64,000 nt of DNA, taken from NCBI RefSeq assembly GCF_008329605.1, contig NZ_NPKO01000010.1, positions 221,357 to 285,356 of the forward strand. The letters run 5' to 3'. This DNA is from Mycolicibacterium sp. P9-64 (lineage in GTDB: Bacteria > Actinomycetota > Actinomycetes > Mycobacteriales > Mycobacteriaceae). Below are positions 55,026 to 62,497 of the stretch, piece after piece. The notes below the pieces were generated by a model that was not told where the DNA came from, made no database searches, and saw nothing but the letters and a program-made list of their open reading frames with translations. Each line of letters starts with the position of its first letter. Position 1 is the stretch's first letter. A program made the position numbers and the translations under genes.

Positions 55026-55940
55026 ATGGACGTCCTCTCCGATGTGCTGGCGCGAGCCCGCGCGCATGGCGCGGTGTTCTCCGTCTTGGGACGGACCGCG
55101 CCGTGGGGTTTGGCGTTCTCCGGAACGCGACCGCTGGTGATCCACCTGATGTTGCAGGGCAGCGCCACGCTCGTTCGTGGCACGACCGCACATGACGTCG
55201 CGGCCGGTGACGTGATTCTGGTGCGCGGCGGCGAGCCGTACACGCTCGTGAGCGCCCATGGCGTGGCTGCCGAACCGATCGAGCATGCGCGGGCCGGGGC
55301 GTCGTACGTCGACGGCATGGACGTCGACGCCGTACTCCTCTGCGGCGCATATGCATTGGACGGCGAGCCCGGCCCCAGCCTGCTGCGCTCACTTCCGTGC
55401 GAACTCGTCGTGAAGGCGACGGACCGCTCCAGTGGGTTGTGCGCATCGGTGAGCTTGATGGCCGCCGAAGCCAGTCGGGCTGCGCCAGGGCAGCGGACCG
55501 TGCTGGATCGGGCCCTGGATCTGATGTTGGTGCAAGTGCTGCGCGACGCGTTCGCGGGCGGCCACTGGTCGGCACCGGGGTGGTATCTGGCGCTGGAGGA
55601 CGATGGGTTGGCGGCCGTGCTCGCCGCCACACACGAAGCGCCGCAACAGCGGTGGACCGTCGAATCGATGGCCTCGGTTGCGCACATGTCTCGAGCCGGC
55701 TTCGCGCGCCGGTTCGCCACGACAGTCGGCCAGACGCCTGCCGCATATCTGACCGGGCTGCGGGTGGAGCGCGCCGCCGAACTGCTCCAGAGCACCGGTG
55801 CGACGGTGGCGTCGGTCGCCAACGAGACGGGGTTCGCCTCGGAGTTCTCCCTCAACGCGGCGTTCAAGCGCCGGTACGGCGTATCCCCGGGGCGCTGGCG
55901 CCGCGGCACGCGACGAGTCAGCGAAATCAAGGATCCGTAA
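55026..55940 (+). CDS. AraC family regulator with cupin_6 sensor domain
   Basis: 304 residues. Cupin_6-type N-terminal domain at about 1-180 (HLMLQGSATLVRGTTAHDVAAGD, VILVRGGEPYTL; LPCELVVKATD), double HTH at about 205-300 (WTVESMASVAHMSRAGFARRFATTVGQTPAAYLTGLRVERA; VASVANETGFASEFSLNAAFKRRYGVSPGRWR). Divergent from the NmrA-like gene with 79 bases between, so it probably activates that gene. Confidence 0.9.
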   Translation: MDVLSDVLARARAHGAVFSVLGRTAPWGLAFSGTRPLVIHLMLQGSATLVRGTTAHDVAAGDVILVRGGEPYTLVSAHGVAAEPIEHARAGASYVDGMDVDAVLLCGAYALDGEPGPSLLRSLPCELVVKATDRSSGLCASVSLMAAEASRAAPGQRTVLDRALDLMLVQVLRDAFAGGHWSAPGWYLALEDDGLAAVLAATHEAPQQRWTVESMASVAHMSRAGFARRFATTVGQTPAAYLTGLRVERAAELLQSTGATVASVANETGFASEFSLNAAFKRRYGVSPGRWRRGTRRVSEIKDP

Positions 55941-56015
55941 GTATTCAATCAGCGAGTGTCAAGAGCGCATACGGGACCGGCCGACGGGTAGGTGTGCGCG
56001 CGTACATCTGGATTC

Positions 56016-56726
56016 ATGACACCTGCTCTAGATACCTCGAACCATCCCCCGCGACTGCACGACTCGATTCAGCTGACGCGCAGCGTCATAGCGGGCGCCG
56101 GATATGGTGTGCCCGCTTCCGCGCTGAACGATCACGCCTTGGCGGCCTGGGTTCGGGAGCAGGGCAGCACTGTCACCGCGCATGACGACGACGAATTGGA
56201 CTTGTTGCAGTACAACCGCATTCGGTCCAGCCAGATCGTGTTCCGCTGCGGCTCGGCGACTGCGTGCATGCGCCGGGCGGCGAACCTCGGCGTCTTTCGC
56301 TTCATCGTGCGCACGGAACAGCACATCGCCCGTTTGGGTGAGTGTGCCCAGCGCACGCTCTACGTCTACCTCGACGATCGCTCACCGCTGGTGCTCGGGG
56401 ATCGCCGATTGAAGGTCGTCGGACTGCACAGCGACGTGGACGATTCCGGGGGTGTACTGGAATGGGCGTCGGCAGCCGAGCGGCTGCTATGCCGGTCGGC
56501 GTTGTTGAAGACCTGCGGATCGCCCATACACCGGATCATGCTCAGCGGTGGCGCGACGGAGATTTGGTTGAATGACCAAGCGCCGCAATTGACGGCGATG
56601 GTCAATGCCGTCGACGACGCATTGCGTGAGGGATGCGAACGGTGGCAAGTGGCACGGCCGGCCGTGACATTGGCGCCCGCGGCCGAGACGAGCAGCACGT
56701 CGGTCGGGTCGATGGCCGCTGCGTGA
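56016..56726 (+). CDS. Hypothetical protein, possibly a truncated group III PLP decarboxylase fold
   Basis: 236 residues from ATG 56016. It resembles the N-terminal barrel of diaminopimelate/ornithine decarboxylases from about residue 20: YGVPASALNDHALAAWVREQG, SSQIVFRCGSATACMRRAANLGV, RFIVRTEQHIARLGECAQ, KVVGLHSDVDDSG and HRIMLSGGA. The place where the PLP-binding Lys should sit near the N-terminus has no Lys, and the C-terminal beta domain is missing. That suggests a non-catalytic relative. The likeness is by eye only; other alpha/beta folds are possible. Confidence 0.6.
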   Translation: MTPALDTSNHPPRLHDSIQLTRSVIAGAGYGVPASALNDHALAAWVREQGSTVTAHDDDELDLLQYNRIRSSQIVFRCGSATACMRRAANLGVFRFIVRTEQHIARLGECAQRTLYVYLDDRSPLVLGDRRLKVVGLHSDVDDSGGVLEWASAAERLLCRSALLKTCGSPIHRIMLSGGATEIWLNDQAPQLTAMVNAVDDALREGCERWQVARPAVTLAPAAETSSTSVGSMAAA

Positions 56727-56763
56727 ACGTCGACACTCGCGAGGAACCGCTTGGGTGCCTCTG

Positions 56764-56769
56764 TACCGT
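56764..56769 (+). promoter_or_regulatory. Leaderless -10 candidate for the FKBP gene
   Basis: TACCGT followed by seven bases and the GTG at 56777. Confidence 0.45.
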
Positions 56770-56776
56770 AACGACG

Positions 56777-57343
56777 GTGATCTCCACTCGTGTGTCTCCA
56801 TCCGTTGCCCTGGCCGCCTGCGCCGCGTCGTTCGCCATGACGATCGCTGCATGCGCTACCACCGCCGAAACCGCATCCGCTGCGGGCACCTGCCCGACGG
56901 CAGCGCCGCAGAGCGGTGCCCCAGCAGGGTGGACCCTGGCGGGGACCACCGGCAGCATCTCCGTCATCGGGCCGACGGACACGACGGCACCGCTCGTCAA
57001 CGTTGCGGGGCCGTTTTCCGTGGACCAGACCGAGGTGCACACGCTGACGACCGGTGACGGTCCGGTCGTGAAGAACGCGCAGACGGTGTCGGTCTGCTAC
57101 CAGGGCGTCAACGGCCGCGACGGGTCCGTGTTCGACAGCAGCTTCCAGCGGGGAGCTCCGGCGGAGTTCTCGCTGCTGCGCGTGGTGCCCGGCTTCCAGA
57201 AGGCGATCGCAGGACAGAAGGTTGGGTCGACGGTCGCCGTCGCGATGGCCTCTGCCGACGGCTACCCCGACGGTCAGCCCAGCGCCGGCATCCTGCCGGG
57301 TGACTCGCTCGTCTTCGCGATCAAGATCCTCGGCGCCAGCTGA
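56777..57343 (+). CDS. FKBP-type peptidyl-prolyl isomerase lipoprotein
   Basis: 188 residues from GTG 56777; in-frame ATG 56633 would overlap the preceding gene. Signal VALAACAASFAMTIAAC with lipobox TIAAC (Cys26). FKBP domain at about 85-188: VSVCYQGVNGRDGSVFDSSFQRG, FSLLRVVPGFQKAIAGQKVGS, SAGILPGDSLVFAIKILGA. Speeds prolyl cis-trans isomerisation of exported proteins. TACCGT seven bases before the GTG fits a leaderless start. Confidence 0.88.
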   Translation: MISTRVSPSVALAACAASFAMTIAACATTAETASAAGTCPTAAPQSGAPAGWTLAGTTGSISVIGPTDTTAPLVNVAGPFSVDQTEVHTLTTGDGPVVKNAQTVSVCYQGVNGRDGSVFDSSFQRGAPAEFSLLRVVPGFQKAIAGQKVGSTVAVAMASADGYPDGQPSAGILPGDSLVFAIKILGAS

Positions 57344-57382
57344 GCGCCGAGGCGAGCGGAGCGACGGGAAAACGCTAGGCGC

Positions 57383-58378
57383 CTACTGGCCTGCGTTGCG
57401 GGCCAGGTCGATGGCGTAGCCGTTGACGAAGCGCCCCGCGCCCGGCTCGCCGCGGCCGCAAGAGCCGTCGGACTCACCGGGGCGCTTCACCCACAGGAAC
57501 GCGTCGACGTTTCCGTTGCCGGTCGCGGTGGTCGGCGGGGCGCCGAGAGCGCGGCCACTGGGGTTGCACCAGTACATCTCGCCGTCGGCAGGTCCTGCCC
57601 CGTTGCGTGAGGTGTCGATGACGTAGTGGGCGCCGTTCGTCATGCCCGAGATCGCATCGCCGTAGCCCATCTCCTCACCCGTGGTGAAGAAGTTCGCGGT
57701 GTTGAGGCTGAAGCCCCGCGCCTTGGCGATGCCGACCTGGTTGAGCATGCCTGCCATCTTGTCGGCGCTCGTCCAACGCGAGTGACCGGCGTCGATGTAC
57801 ACCGCGGTCGCGGGGTTGCGGGTCAGCGTGTCGACGGCGTAGCTGATCAAGTCCAAGCGTTCCTGGCGCTGAGCACCTGACAGACAGTCGGCCATGGCGA
57901 GCGCGTCGGGTTCGAGGATGACCGCGGCGGGGCCGCCACCGATGGCGCCCGCGACGCCGTCGATCCAGCCCTTGTAGGCGTCGGCCGAACCGAACCCGCC
58001 CGCGGCGAAGCTGCCGCAGTCGCGGTGCGGGATTCCGTAGAGAGCCAGGATCGGCATCGTCCCGGCAGCCTGGGCCGTGGCGATGTACTTCGAGTCCACC
58101 GACGGCGTCGACAGGTTGTCCATCCAATACGCCGTTGGCGTGTTGGCGATGGCCTCCAGCTCGGGGCTCGGCGGGTTCACGCCATTCGCGGCTGCCCTGG
58201 CCTTGGAGGAGGGGTTGACGTAGAAGTTCTGTCCGTCGAGCGGGTTGCCGTCGCTGACCAGCCGCACTGCGGGGTCGGCGGCGACGTGCAGGTCAGCCGC
58301 AGATATGAAGCCTGCGACGGCCGCAACCGCGAAGAAGGGGGAGATCCATCGTGCAACTCGGCCAGCAGTTGAGGACAT
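57383..58378 (-). CDS. Glycoside hydrolase family 6 (cellobiohydrolase/endoglucanase, CelA1-like)
   Basis: 331 residues from ATG 58378. N-terminal signal (VARWISPFFAVAAVAGFISAADLHV). GH6 barrel: YVNPSSKARAA, YWMDNLSTPS, ALYGIPHRDCGSFAAGGFGS with the catalytic Asp region, PAAVILEPDALAMADCLS, AVYIDAGHSRW, VIDTSRNGAGP. Hydrolyses beta-1,4-glucans by inversion. Mycobacteria carry such secreted cellulases, linked to cellulose in biofilms. No carbohydrate-binding module is visible. 50 bases from the L,D-transpeptidase stop. Confidence 0.9.
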   Translation of the reverse strand: MSSTAGRVARWISPFFAVAAVAGFISAADLHVAADPAVRLVSDGNPLDGQNFYVNPSSKARAAANGVNPPSPELEAIANTPTAYWMDNLSTPSVDSKYIATAQAAGTMPILALYGIPHRDCGSFAAGGFGSADAYKGWIDGVAGAIGGGPAAVILEPDALAMADCLSGAQRQERLDLISYAVDTLTRNPATAVYIDAGHSRWTSADKMAGMLNQVGIAKARGFSLNTANFFTTGEEMGYGDAISGMTNGAHYVIDTSRNGAGPADGEMYWCNPSGRALGAPPTTATGNGNVDAFLWVKRPGESDGSCGRGEPGAGRFVNGYAIDLARNAGQ

Positions 58379-58428
58379 CACCCCGAGAAAAGTAGTGCCA
58401 TCACCCACGGAGCGCCAATCTGCCCCGG

Positions 58429-59334
58429 CTAGATCTGCCAGTCCTGGGCGCCGTCGTTCTCGTTGTAGATGCCGACGGAATTCTTCACCACGACGGGGTC
58501 TCCGGTGCCGAAGTTGTCGTAGAACCACTGCGCGTTCGCGGGGCTGATGTTCGGGCACCCGTGGCTGACGTTGCGCTTGCCCTGGTCGTTCACCGACCAC
58601 GGAGCGCCGTGGACGAAGATGCCGCTGTTGCTGATGCGCACGGCGTCCTGGACCTTGAGCTTGTAACCCTCGGCCGAATCGATCGGAACGCCGTAGGTGG
58701 ACGAGTCCATCACGATGTCGGCGAATCGCTCCAAGACGTAATAGGTGCCGTTCGGGGTTTCGTAACCCTTCTTGCCAAGCGACACGGGGATCGTCTTCTC
58801 GACTTTGCCGTTGCGCACGACCTCCATCTGGTGCGTGGCGTCGTCGATGGTCGCGACGAGCGCATCACCGGTGCGGAAGCTCGACTTGGTGCCGCCGGCG
58901 TCGATGTCGACCGTGGTGTGCGCGGGCCAGAAGTCGATGGGCCGCCACCTCAGCTGGGTGGCGCTCATCCAGTAGAACTTGCCGGGAACGGGTGGATTGG
59001 ACGAGATGTGCACCGCCTGTTGGGCCAGGGCCCGGTCCACGATCGGGCGCTGGAAGTTGATGACGATCGGCTTGGCTACTCCGACCATTGAGCCGTTGAC
59101 GGGGTTGAACGTCGGGGGAGCGAAGACGGGTTCCCCGAGGTAGGGCGTCGGGTTCTGTCCTGCGGGGGCGGGTGGGGGCGGAAACGGGAACCCGGGTGGC
59201 AGATGAAAGAGCCCTGGAGGGACGGGCATCTCGGAGTCTGGTTCGGCGGAGGCCGGCGTGGCCTGCACGAGGCCGGCCATCAGTCCAGCCGACAAGAGAG
59301 CGGTTGCGAACCCGTGTCTCATTCGATGCCGCAT
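58429..59334 (-). CDS. L,D-transpeptidase (YkuD domain), exported
   Basis: 301 residues from ATG 59334, with AAAGG about 7 bases upstream; GTG 59340 is an alternative. Signal MRHRMRHGFATALLSAGLMAGL and VQATPASA. Pro-rich linker, Ig-like domain at about 75-155 (KPIVINFQRPIVDRALAQQA), then the YkuD domain at about 160-295 with HGAPWS and the catalytic Cys in SHGCPNIS. Forms 3-3 peptidoglycan cross-links. The usual SHGC-(V/I)-N has Pro in the fourth place. Proximity to BlaI/M56 genes is notable. Confidence 0.92.
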   Translation of the reverse strand: MRHRMRHGFATALLSAGLMAGLVQATPASAEPDSEMPVPPGLFHLPPGFPFPPPPAPAGQNPTPYLGEPVFAPPTFNPVNGSMVGVAKPIVINFQRPIVDRALAQQAVHISSNPPVPGKFYWMSATQLRWRPIDFWPAHTTVDIDAGGTKSSFRTGDALVATIDDATHQMEVVRNGKVEKTIPVSLGKKGYETPNGTYYVLERFADIVMDSSTYGVPIDSAEGYKLKVQDAVRISNSGIFVHGAPWSVNDQGKRNVSHGCPNISPANAQWFYDNFGTGDPVVVKNSVGIYNENDGAQDWQI

Positions 59335-59639
59335 TGTCACCTTTCGCCGCTTTGAAACTCACCTACTACGTACGTACCGAGATAGTAGATAACGATACAG
59401 AAAGTTCGAAGATCATGACGACGCGTTCGCGCTCCACATCGATTAGCGTTTGCGGAGAACGGTTTTGGACGACGGCCCGTGACCTCCCCGTGACCTACGA
59501 CGTTCGGCTACGGCAGCCGAATGCGAACTCGCACAACGAATTACACGTCTGTAGTTCTGTTACAGGTGTGACCAGCGTGGCTGAAGTGATGTACCTTCGG
59601 AATGTGTCCGGTGTCCTTACGTACTTAGTTGGTCCGTAG
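59335..59639. promoter_or_regulatory. Divergent promoter region between L,D-transpeptidase and NlpC/P60 genes
   Basis: 305 bases without a gene, richer in A+T than the surroundings. It contains CTACTA (59363-59368) inverted against TAGTAG (59383-59388), enclosing the palindrome TACGTACGTA (59367-59376); TACA-CGTC-TGTA at 59542-59553; CTGTA/TACAG at 59549-59565; and the direct repeat GTTAC-N4-GTGAC at 59559-59572. These are candidate sites for a BlaI- or MtrA-type regulator. Nothing coding was recognised. Confidence 0.45.
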
Positions 59640-60347
59640 ATGAGCGTGGCAGAGCGGCGAATTGGCCGCAGGCGGCTCCTGCTTCTCGGGTGTGCGGTCG
59701 TCGCGATGGTTCAGGCGACGCCCGCCCAGGCCGATCCCGCTGGCGGAGCCTGGGACCCCTTGCTGCCGAAACTCCTGAGTGCAGGCGCACCGGGAGATCC
59801 GTTGGCGATCGCCAACGCCTCTCTGCAGGCCACGGCCAATGCAGCCCAAACCACGATGGACATGGGACGTCAGTTCTTGACGGGGTTGGGCATCATCCCG
59901 GACGCCAATCCAGCCGCGAGCATCGGCGGCAACCGGGTATACGGCAAGCAAGCGATCGAGTACGTGATCCGCCGAGCCGGATCGCAGATGGGCGTGCCCT
60001 ACTCGTGGGGCGGCGGCAGTCTCACCGGACCGAGCCGTGGAATCGACTCCGGCTCCGGCACCGTCGGGTTCGACTGCTCGGGCTTGGTGCGCTACGCGTT
60101 CGCCGGTGTCGGCGTTCTGCTCCCGCGTTTCTCCGGTGATCAGTACAACGCAGGCCGCAAAATTCCACCGTCGCAAGCCAAACGCGGTGACGTGCTGTTC
60201 TGGGGTCCGGGCGGCGGCCAGCACGAAGCGCTCTACCTTGGCGGCGGCCAGATGATCGAAGCGCAACAGACCGGGGTGCCGGTGAAGATCTCGCCGGTGC
60301 GTACCGGCGGCATGACCCCGTACGTGACGCGCATGATCGAGAGCTAG
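59640..60347 (+). CDS. NlpC/P60 peptidoglycan endopeptidase (RipB-like)
   Basis: 235 residues. Signal RRRLLLLGCAVVAMVQATPAQA. NlpC/P60 domain at about 100-235, with QAIEYVIRRAGSQMGVPYSW, VGFDCSGLVRYAF (catalytic Cys), RFSGDQYNAGRKIPPSQAKR, GQHEALYLGGGQMIEA (catalytic His and polar residue) and GGMTPYVTRMIES, very close to RipA/RipB. Unlike M. tuberculosis RipD the Cys and His are intact, so it should cleave the D-Glu-mDAP bond. No N-terminal coiled-coil like RipA's. Divergent from the L,D-transpeptidase. Confidence 0.92.
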   Translation: MSVAERRIGRRRLLLLGCAVVAMVQATPAQADPAGGAWDPLLPKLLSAGAPGDPLAIANASLQATANAAQTTMDMGRQFLTGLGIIPDANPAASIGGNRVYGKQAIEYVIRRAGSQMGVPYSWGGGSLTGPSRGIDSGSGTVGFDCSGLVRYAFAGVGVLLPRFSGDQYNAGRKIPPSQAKRGDVLFWGPGGGQHEALYLGGGQMIEAQQTGVPVKISPVRTGGMTPYVTRMIES

Positions 60348-60396
60348 CGGCCGCTACCCTTGGTTTTCAGGCAACCCGCACCGTCGAAGGAAGGAG

Positions 60397-60771
60397 ATGG
60401 CAGTGCAGCAGCGAGCTTTCGGCGACCTTGAAGCCGTGATCATGGATCGCGTCTGGGATCGCGAGGAAGCCGTCACCGTACGAGAAGTCTTCGATGAACT
60501 GTCCGCGGAGCGCCAGATCGCGTACACCACCGTCCTTTCGACGATGGACAATTTGCACCGCAAGAACTGGCTGCAGCGCGAGCGCAGTGGCAAGGCGTAC
60601 CTCTACACGGCGTCGATGAGCCGAGAGGAGCGGTCGGCCAGATTGATGCGCGACGCGTTCGAGTCAGGCGGCAACACCGACATGGTGTTGGCATTCTTCG
60701 TCGAGCAGATGAATGCGGAGGAATCGGCGCAGTTCAAGGCGGCCCTTCGGCGTGCGGGACGCCAGCGGTGA
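60397..60771 (+). CDS. blaI: BlaI/CopY family transcriptional repressor
   Basis: 124 residues, with AAGGAAGGAG upstream. Winged helix FGDLEAVIMDRVWDREEAVTVREVFDEL, IAYTTVLSTMDNLHRKNWLQRER. The C-terminal dimer domain holds the cleavage-type region. Represses beta-lactamase or cell-wall genes until cleaved or inactivated. Overlaps the M56 gene (GTGA). Mycobacterial BlaI (Rv1846c) has the same partner order. Confidence 0.93.
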   Translation: MAVQQRAFGDLEAVIMDRVWDREEAVTVREVFDELSAERQIAYTTVLSTMDNLHRKNWLQRERSGKAYLYTASMSREERSARLMRDAFESGGNTDMVLAFFVEQMNAEESAQFKAALRRAGRQR

Positions 60772-61685
60772 CCACCGCACTGTGGTTGGTGGTCTACGGC
60801 GGCGTGTTGACCTGGCTGGCTCCGCCGCTGCTGAAGCGGCTGACGCGCTCCGGCGCCACCCCGCACATGGGCATCGCGGCCTGGCTGACCGTGCTCGCCG
60901 CGGCACTGCTGTCCTGGATCGGGGCCGTCGCACTCGGCGCTGTCGCCGCGGTGGACGGTATCAAGGACTCGTCGGCAGTGACGCTGTGTCTCAAGCTGTT
61001 TGGCCTCGACCAGCGCGCCCCTCTGCCCGGACTCCTCGGCTCGGTGGTATTGATCGTGACGGCCGTGGCCGTCTCCGCCGTGGTGCTCAGGCGCGTCGGG
61101 CGCTCGGTACTCGGCCTGCGCGCGCGCAGTCACGAACACGCCCGCGAAGCCAGGATGATCGGACATCCGACTGATCGGCCCGGCGTGATCGTCGTCGACG
61201 CGCACCGCCCAGCGGCCTACTGCGTCGCCGGCAAACCCAACGCGATCGTCGTCACCACCGGTGCACTGGATGCCTTGGATCGCTCCCAGCTCTCGGCAGT
61301 GCTCGCCCACGAGAATGCCCACATCGCTGGTCACCATCACCAGGTGTTGATGGTCCTTCGTGGGCTGGCGACGAGTCTGCCCCGCCTTCCCCTGTTTCCC
61401 GCGGCGGCCGACGCCGTCGCCGATCTCTTGGAGATGTGCGCCGACGATGCCGCGGCACGGCGGTTCGGCACCAGGCCGCTGCTGGCTGGGCTGCTCACGC
61501 TGGCTGGGCCACAACGCTTACCCGCCGATGGGCTGGCCGCCGCAGGCACCGCGGTTCTCGCACGGGCACTGAGGCTCGCCGATCCCGCGCAGCCAGGTAT
61601 GCAATGGCGGCAGCGCATCGTCCTTGGCGCAACGATCGTCTCGACCGTCAGCGCGCCCGCGGTGATCGACCTGCTCTGTCACTGA
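60768..61685 (+). CDS. M56 family membrane metallopeptidase (BlaR1-like, no penicillin-sensor domain)
   Basis: 305 residues from a GTG overlapping blaI. Around four to five membrane segments and the zinc motif HENAH at residues 181-185 (VLAHENAHIAGHH), with the third ligand probably in LEMCADDAAARRFG. BlaR1 of staphylococci adds an extracellular penicillin-binding domain; this short protein has none, so the inducing signal must differ. Probably cleaves or frees BlaI. Confidence 0.9.
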   Translation: MTTALWLVVYGGVLTWLAPPLLKRLTRSGATPHMGIAAWLTVLAAALLSWIGAVALGAVAAVDGIKDSSAVTLCLKLFGLDQRAPLPGLLGSVVLIVTAVAVSAVVLRRVGRSVLGLRARSHEHAREARMIGHPTDRPGVIVVDAHRPAAYCVAGKPNAIVVTTGALDALDRSQLSAVLAHENAHIAGHHHQVLMVLRGLATSLPRLPLFPAAADAVADLLEMCADDAAARRFGTRPLLAGLLTLAGPQRLPADGLAAAGTAVLARALRLADPAQPGMQWRQRIVLGATIVSTVSAPAVIDLLCH

Positions 61686-61768
61686 CGACTTTGGTGTCGG
61701 AGGCGAGGCTCGCGGGGCGGTAACGTCCACAGGTGGGGTGTCATTCGCCGCGACAACGGGGGTTTCGG

Positions 61769-62488
61769 GTGCGGATATTGGATTGGTCGACTGGCGATGT
61801 CGGCGAGCTGCGTGCGTTCATCGCCGGGCGTCTCGCGGCTGGGTTTTGGACGTTCGACGACCTCGCCGAGTGGGTCGGCGAGTGGGTGGATGATTCCGGC
61901 GTCATCGATCCGGGCGAGGCGCAGGCGTTGTTGGCCACGATGTGGCAGGAGCGCCTCGACGAACAGCGCAATTGGCGTGACACGGGAAGTTTCGGACGGC
62001 TGGAGACGGTCTTCGCCGAGCTCGACGCGGACGGGATCTTGGCTCGATCCTGTTTTGAATGCTGCCAGCAATGCGCGAACTCGGCGATCGCTCGGGAACG
62101 CACACCCGATCCGCACTCACCCGATGGGTTCGTCGAGTGGGGATATGCGTTCTTCCACGAACAAGACGCCCTGAGGCTTGCGGTGCAGCCAGCGACCCTG
62201 TACCTCGGGTACGGCGTCTTTCGTGCCGCCCCGTATCTGCAGGCCGGCCTCGACGTGGCGGCCGCGCGCGAAGAGTCGTATCTGCGCATCGCCGCGCGAG
62301 TCGTCAATGCCGCTCAGGACCAGGGACTGGACGCCACGTGGTCGGGATCGGCCGACGACCGGGTCGTGCTGACCCTGACCGACTGGCGCAAGCCGCTGCC
62401 GGGATCGACGTTTCCCCCCGTCGCTTCGCTCTCCCGTGCGGTCGCTGCGGCCCGGCGGCTGGGGCTGCCCTGGCGGGGTCGCCGATAG
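61769..62488 (+). CDS. DUF6891-like hypothetical protein
   Basis: 239 residues from GTG 61769, with GGGGG 6-8 bases upstream (ATG 61733 is possible). ILDWSTGDVGELRAFIAGRL and a Cys-rich centre ARSCFECCQQCANSAI followed by GFVEWGYAFFHEQDA, LYLGYGVF and the strand VVLTLTDWRKPLP. The cysteines could bind metal. No known enzyme family; context with a serpin homologue gives no clear hint. Confidence 0.65.
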   Translation: MRILDWSTGDVGELRAFIAGRLAAGFWTFDDLAEWVGEWVDDSGVIDPGEAQALLATMWQERLDEQRNWRDTGSFGRLETVFAELDADGILARSCFECCQQCANSAIARERTPDPHSPDGFVEWGYAFFHEQDALRLAVQPATLYLGYGVFRAAPYLQAGLDVAAAREESYLRIAARVVNAAQDQGLDATWSGSADDRVVLTLTDWRKPLPGSTFPPVASLSRAVAAARRLGLPWRGRR

Positions 62489-62497
62489 GGTGCGGAC

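Noticed and set aside
59340..59640. A c-di-AMP (ydaO-type) riboswitch upstream of the NlpC/P60 gene
   Set aside because: Such leaders precede some actinobacterial cell-wall hydrolases, but the conserved purine-rich blocks could not be found in this interval.
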